Positions 60,300-64,000 of a stretch of 64,000 bases of DNA are shown piece by piece (position 1 is the stretch's first letter; the number at the start of each line of letters is the position of its first letter). Made by a program: the position numbers and the translations under genes. Source of the DNA: Archangium lansingense (lineage in GTDB: Bacteria; Myxococcota; Myxococcia; Myxococcales; Myxococcaceae); assembly GCF_026626635.1 (NCBI RefSeq), contig NZ_JAPNKA010000001.1:1674001-1738000 (forward strand), given 5' to 3'. The notes beneath the pieces were generated by a model that was not told the origin of the DNA, ran no database searches, and worked only from the letters and a program-made list of their open reading frames with translations.

Positions 60300-61788
60300 T
60301 TCCCACGACAGCGGATGAAGTTCATCGGGATGTCGTAGTCCATCATGCGCTTCGCGACTGTTCCCAGGACCTCGCTCCGTGTCAACATCCGACCGGTCGT
60401 TGTCTCGGCTTCAAGCAGCGCCTCCATGAGCATCCGGTTCCATTCACCGGGCCACTTGCGCCCCAGCTTCCAGTTTCCACCACCGTGAATTGCCTGGTGG
60501 TGAGCCTGCTGCAACGTGACGCAGAACCACTCGATGCTCATCTTGCCGGTGAAGCCGCGCCTCTCGAACCACTCGCGGAACTCCTTCGGCATGACGTGGT
60601 CACGTGGGGGCTCGGCCATACCGGCGCCCGTTTTGCCCGTCACGCGCATGGCCCGCACCTCGGGCGCATCACCGAGCGCGTCGCGCACACCCCGTGGGAG
60701 GTCGCCGTGTCCCTGAGCCATCATCACGTGGCCGGCCTGAATCCGCACAGCGGCGCTGACGGCGGGCAGGGAGAGGACGCCCGCGCGCACCAACTGGCGC
60801 ATCATCTCCACCCACTCGGCGGACACCACAATCCGCGTGCCAATCATCACGCCGTTGGGGCCCACCATGAGGCCCACGCCGAGCATGGCGGGAGCGGACG
60901 GGCGCATGGCGGGGAGCGAAAACCTCAGCGCCGACAATAGGGTGAGCGCCTCAATGGACTCCTTCAGCACCAGCGCCGTCTCGAGGACTTTCGCCCCCTT
61001 GTGCACGGCCTCGAGGAGTGCGGCGAACTCGCCGGTGAGGTGGCCTACCAGGGCGGGGACGTCGTGCGCCGCTGCCTCCACCTGCTCTGGCTCCAGGGAT
61101 GAGAGCGCCTCCATGGAGGGCTCCATCATCTTCTGCCAGCGCTCCAACTTCACGAACAGCGTCTCCACGTCATAGAGGTGCCGGGAGAGCGCGGCGTCGG
61201 TGAGGTTGAGGAAGTCAACCCATACGGCTAGGAGCCCATCATGGCGACCTCCAGCCGTGGGCCAGCGAGGCGCAGCAGGGCGAGCTGCATGTCCGGGTCC
61301 TCCACCTCCGAGGCGGCGGTGGCCAACTCCGAGGCGGCGGCCAGCTCGGATTCAATCCACCGCACCTGAGCTACGCCATGATCGACGTAGCGGACGAAGA
61401 TGCCGTTGCCCGCGCCAGCGATGCCCAGGTGGCTGGCCTTGAGTCTGGAGAGCTCGCCGGAGATGCGGCGGGTGGAGCCGGACAGCTCACTGACGCCCTT
61501 GCGAAACGCCAGGTGGGCCGCCAGGGCGCTCTGCCATGCCGTCTCCTCCGCGCCGCCAGGGCCCACCGCCGTCACTGTCTCCCTTGCGCCCTGGCGGCGG
61601 TGCAGCCGCTGCGGGCCCTCGGGCTCGGGCGCGGATGGCTCACCCGGGCCTTGTGCCCAGGCGGGCGGGGCGGCCTCGTGTGGCGTGTAGCGCAGGTGTG
61701 TCCCCCGGCCGGGCGGTGGCGTCAGCGACGCGCAGCCGGTGGACAGCAGAGCCAGGGCGAGCAGCAGCGCCAGCAGTATGGACGTCAT
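60296..61788 (-). pseudogene. Lipoprotein with HNH-like C-terminus, unit B, frameshifted
   Basis: Paralogue of the gene at 54412-55827. The N-terminal frame (ATG 61788, lipobox LLSTGCA) stops at 61228 after VAMMGS because 7 bp are missing relative to unit A. The remainder is open as a second frame (GTG 61168 to 60296, METLFVKLERWQKMMEP...). The missing link VWVDFLNLTDAALSRHLYD can be read between the two frames. The nuclease-like motif reads RDHVMPKEF, where unit A has RHHVMPKEF, so a likely catalytic His is also changed. Unit B keeps the 118 bp that unit A lost, so each copy shows a different defect. Confidence 0.78.
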
Positions 61789-62014
61789 CAGCACCTCCGG
61801 TTGGGGGACTCCCATTCTGAGGGCCACCTCCGACGACTCCGGACAGCCGGGAAAAGACGGGTGGATGCATCCGGATTCCCAGGTCTGGTACCCAAGCCGG
61901 ACCTTCACAGGAAGTGTGTGGTGTGAGCCCGTGCGAGCAACGCGGGGGCTGTCAGCTCAGCGCGCCGAGACGAGTTGGACCGTCATGCGCGAAAGCACCT
62001 GGATGTGCCCCGCA

Positions 62015-62072
62015 CTCGTTGACGTCAATGAGTGATGTAGGTTTATGTGCGATGCTCGTTGACGTCAACGAT
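62015..62072 (-). promoter_or_regulatory. Paired palindromic operators and promoter, copy 2 (upstream of lipoprotein B)
   Basis: Palindromes at 62015-62032 and 62055-62072 (one mismatch each to CTCGTTGACGTCAACGAG), 40 bp apart. On the minus strand TTGACG (62068-62063), a 17-bp spacer and TAAACC (62045-62040) form a promoter reading toward the lipoprotein start at 61788. A third half-site, CTCGTTGACG, lies at 62106-62115. The 61789-62189 interval contains no gene beyond this. Confidence 0.65.
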
Positions 62073-62189
62073 TGAGGAGGGGGAGAGGCCGCCCTTGCTG
62101 CTCATCTCGTTGACGGGCCCGTCCATGCTTTCCTGTGCTGCCGCGAGTCTCCAGTTCCCAAGCCTCATGGCTCGTTGAGAGGTGCGGTA

Positions 62190-62496
62190 TGTCTACCCGC
62201 CTTGTTGGCCCGGGCCCAGCAGGCGCGCGGCGGTTCGCTTTGCCCGCAGGCGCTCTCCCTCACATTCTCGTGCTCCCGTGTGAGGTTGTTGGAAAGGGAA
62301 GGGGCGTGGAGCTGTCGACGGGCACACCGACCTCCAGGCGTGCCGGCGGGCTCTGCGCGAGGACTCCTATGGAGCGAAGGCGGTCGTGTCGGAGTTGTTT
62401 GTGGCGCGGACGGAGGCGGAGGTCTCCCCTCGGCGCGAGGATGCCGGGCTGCTCGAGTGGGGCATCTTTCTGGACGACGTGCCCAGGCAGTCATGA
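62190..62496 (+). pseudogene. Probable frameshifted gene of unknown function
   Basis: An ATG at 62190 with GAGAGG upstream starts MSTRLVGPGPAGARRFALP. After about 40 codons the plausible protein continues in another frame (AVDGHTDLQACRRALREDSYGAKAVVSELFVARTEAEV and on to EWGIFLDDVPRQS, stop at 62496). Neither part alone looks complete. No family is recognised. It could be a relative of the lipoprotein units that has decayed, but this is not shown. Confidence 0.35.
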
Positions 62497-62519
62497 GCAG
62501 GTCTCGGAGCTGAAATTCT

Positions 62520-63230
62520 TTGATTCCCTGGGATGCGCTCTTTGGCACGGGCGCTCCTGCGCCCACCGAAGCCCGGCGCTCCGGCCGGCTCGCCCCCCTC
62601 TCATCCGAGGCCCTGCGCCGACAACTCCTCGCCGCCGAGGAGACCGGTCAGCGAGGAGAAGAGCTCTTCGGGGCGTGGCTTGCCTCCATGGGCCACGAGG
62701 AGGGGGACTTCACGTGGATTTCGGAGACTCATGCACGCTCGGCGTACGACTATGAAGTGCATTCGGCCAGGTGGCTTGACGGCACACCGAAGGTTTTCAT
62801 CGACGTGAAGACGACGCGAGGCCCCTTCGACCGGCAGATACACCTGAGCATCTCCGAGCTGCGCTTCGCGGCGGAGACGGGGAGCTATCGGATCGCGCGC
62901 TTGTACAAGATTGATGGTGAGACGCCGAAACTCCGGATTCTCTCCGGCGTCCAGCCGGTGGCGGCGCGGATTCTCGAGCGGCTGGAGGCGCTGCCAGAGG
63001 GCGTCACGGTGGTCAGCCTGCAGCTCGACCCGGGGCTGTTCGAGGTCGAGCTGAGGACGACGCTCCCGTCGCGCCGCGTCCCTGGCGGGCACGAAAAGAA
63101 GCAGGGAGGGAACACCGGCCATGTCTGGTCGGCATCCCTCCCTGCCCGGGTGCTTCAGCTCATGCGGATGGGTGCTTCTACTTCGCGGCCAGGGTGGGCT
63201 CCGCGTTCATGCCCTCCTGGAGCGCCTTGA
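62520..63230 (+). CDS. DUF3883-domain protein, probably an N-terminally truncated fragment
   Basis: 236 aa if started at a TTG at 62520; an in-frame stop at 62511 blocks any longer start, and an ATG at 62689 would give a shorter one. The core GEELFGAWLASMGH, SAYDYEVHSA, VFIDVKTTRGPF and SISELRFAAETGSYRIARLY is the DUF3883 (PD-(D/E)xK-like, NO VEIN-related) domain. This domain usually sits at the end of much larger proteins. The weak start and nearby broken gene suggest a remnant. The last 40 residues run through the hairpin at 63101-63145 and look untranslated-like. Confidence 0.55.
   Translation: MIPWDALFGTGAPAPTEARRSGRLAPLSSEALRRQLLAAEETGQRGEELFGAWLASMGHEEGDFTWISETHARSAYDYEVHSARWLDGTPKVFIDVKTTRGPFDRQIHLSISELRFAAETGSYRIARLYKIDGETPKLRILSGVQPVAARILERLEALPEGVTVVSLQLDPGLFEVELRTTLPSRRVPGGHEKKQGGNTGHVWSASLPARVLQLMRMGASTSRPGWAPRSCPPGAP
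63101..63145. terminator. Hairpin between convergent genes
   Basis: GCAGGGAGGG (63101-63110) pairs perfectly with CCCTCCCTGC (63136-63145) around a 25-base loop. It lies just beyond the end of the minus-strand gene (63178). It is probably a bidirectional terminator, though without a clear T tract. Confidence 0.55.
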
Positions 63231-63849
63231 GGAGCCGCGCCACCTCGGACACCGGCACGTCCTGCACGCTCAGCAGCGTCTTGCCGTCCTGGGTGCGCGA
63301 GCTGAGGCGGACCGGGGCCACCCCATCGAAGTTGCGGAAGAGGCTGTCCTCGAAGAAGAGCAGGCGCGCCCGGTCCGGCACGGGGACACGCACCGGGGCC
63401 GGGGTCTTCTTGGCCTTCGTGGCCCGCTCCACCTCGTCCACGCTGCACTCGGCGAAGGGCTTGTTCACCACCTTGCCGTCATCCTGTGGCACGTCGATGA
63501 GCATGGCGCCCGGGTTGCCCCTGTCCAGCACGATGCCGGTCGCCTCCACGTAGCGGAGCAGGGCGCGCAGGGTGTACACGCCGAAATGCGTGCAGATGGC
63601 CTCCGGGAAGTTGCGGGCCACGGTGCCGTACACGGTCAGGGTGGACTGCGAGAGCGCCTTCACGTTCTTGCTGAAGTACTCCTGGGCGCTCTTGTGGCCG
63701 GCCAGCTCCGCCAGCTTCCGGTCCACGACGTGGTTGTAGAGCGTGCCGATCTGGTGCGCGGCGGTGTTCCCCTGCTGGATCAGCGAGTTGATGGTGTCGC
63801 GGATCTGCTCGAGCGTCATGTCGGTGCCAACTGCCTGAATCACTGCCAT
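63178..63849 (-). CDS. Unknown myxobacterial protein
   Basis: 223 aa from the ATG at 63849 (GGGGGGAAG upstream); a frame open to 63906 lacks an RBS. No signal peptide or TM segment. The N-terminal half is helical (MTLEQIRDTINSLIQQGNTAAHQIGTLYNHVVDRKLAELAG, read across about 11-51). The C-terminal part has a short basic/Pro-rich linker (KAKKTPAPVRVPVP) and a beta-rich end (DGKTLLSVQDVPVSEVARLLKAL). I recognise no family. The remaining 63850-64000 holds no supported gene. Confidence 0.72.
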   Translation of the reverse strand: MAVIQAVGTDMTLEQIRDTINSLIQQGNTAAHQIGTLYNHVVDRKLAELAGHKSAQEYFSKNVKALSQSTLTVYGTVARNFPEAICTHFGVYTLRALLRYVEATGIVLDRGNPGAMLIDVPQDDGKVVNKPFAECSVDEVERATKAKKTPAPVRVPVPDRARLLFFEDSLFRNFDGVAPVRLSSRTQDGKTLLSVQDVPVSEVARLLKALQEGMNAEPTLAAK

Positions 63850-64000
63850 GGTACTTCCCCCCTCTGGGTGGAGCCGCTGGAGTGCGGCTGCCCTCGGCCA
63901 TGGCAAGCCACGTGCCAGGATGGGCGGTCCCTGTTTTCGGACGGTTGCGCGATGGAGCGGTTCCAGAACCGTCTGCTTTCCGGGCAGGGAGTCCGAAATA

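Overview
The window is high-GC DNA from a myxobacterium, most likely suborder Cystobacterineae (Archangium, Cystobacter, Stigmatella or Myxococcus type). The grounds are a complete light-inducible carotenoid operon ending in carA and carH, Hanks-type kinases fused to sensory and TPR modules, duplicated lipoproteins of a kind known as a paralogous family in Myxococcus, and an HMG-CoA synthase. No rRNA, tRNA, CRISPR array or intact transposase was seen.

Layout. 1-3563: partial metallophosphoesterase, a secreted serine hydrolase, a TIGR01777-type epimerase and a cysteine-less thioredoxin-fold protein. 3586-14207: the carotenoid operon, preceded by an operator of 11-bp direct repeats and running crtE, crtIb, crtB, a 35-codon ORF, crtIa, crtC, glycosyltransferase, crtYc, crtYd, acyltransferase, carA, carH, nearly all with 4-bp start/stop overlaps. 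14209-26523: a 12.3-kb defence island inserted at the 3' end of carH. 26609-43262: ordinary chromosomal genes, including a possible 3-deoxysugar group with an E1-type iron-sulfur/PMP dehydratase. 43589-53362: signalling and transport genes (two protein kinases, an FHA-PAS histidine kinase, an OPT transporter). 53363-62200: a decaying array of duplicated lipoprotein/partner gene pairs with paired palindromic operators, interrupted by a repeat-rich beta-lactamase-fold hydrolase and a TetR/membrane-protein pair. 62190-63849: a broken gene, a DUF3883 fragment and an unknown gene.

The most notable system is the island. It has three transcription units. Unit 1 is a CD-NTase plus a CHAT-SAVED protease (a protease fused to a cyclic-oligonucleotide sensor). 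Unit 2 is an ECF sigma factor, a membrane-anchored zinc-finger anti-sigma protein that carries TPR-like helices and its own C-terminal CHAT protease domain, a small acidic protein, and a caspase/C25-type protease. Unit 3 is a second CD-NTase with Cap2 (E2-E1) and Cap3 (JAMM peptidase), as in type II CBASS. I infer a cascade: phage sensing, cyclic nucleotide, CHAT-SAVED, caspase-like protease, then anti-sigma cleavage and sigma release. All three units start with a shared GTAAT-N15-CGT promoter-like motif, which suggests that the freed sigma factor amplifies the whole island. A similar protease set is known from a type III CRISPR locus of Haliangium ochraceum; here it is joined to two CD-NTases and Cap2/Cap3 with no CRISPR genes in view.

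The island is bounded by a perfect 38-bp direct repeat of the carH 3' end, so it probably arrived as an integrative element using carH as its attachment gene. No integrase remains.
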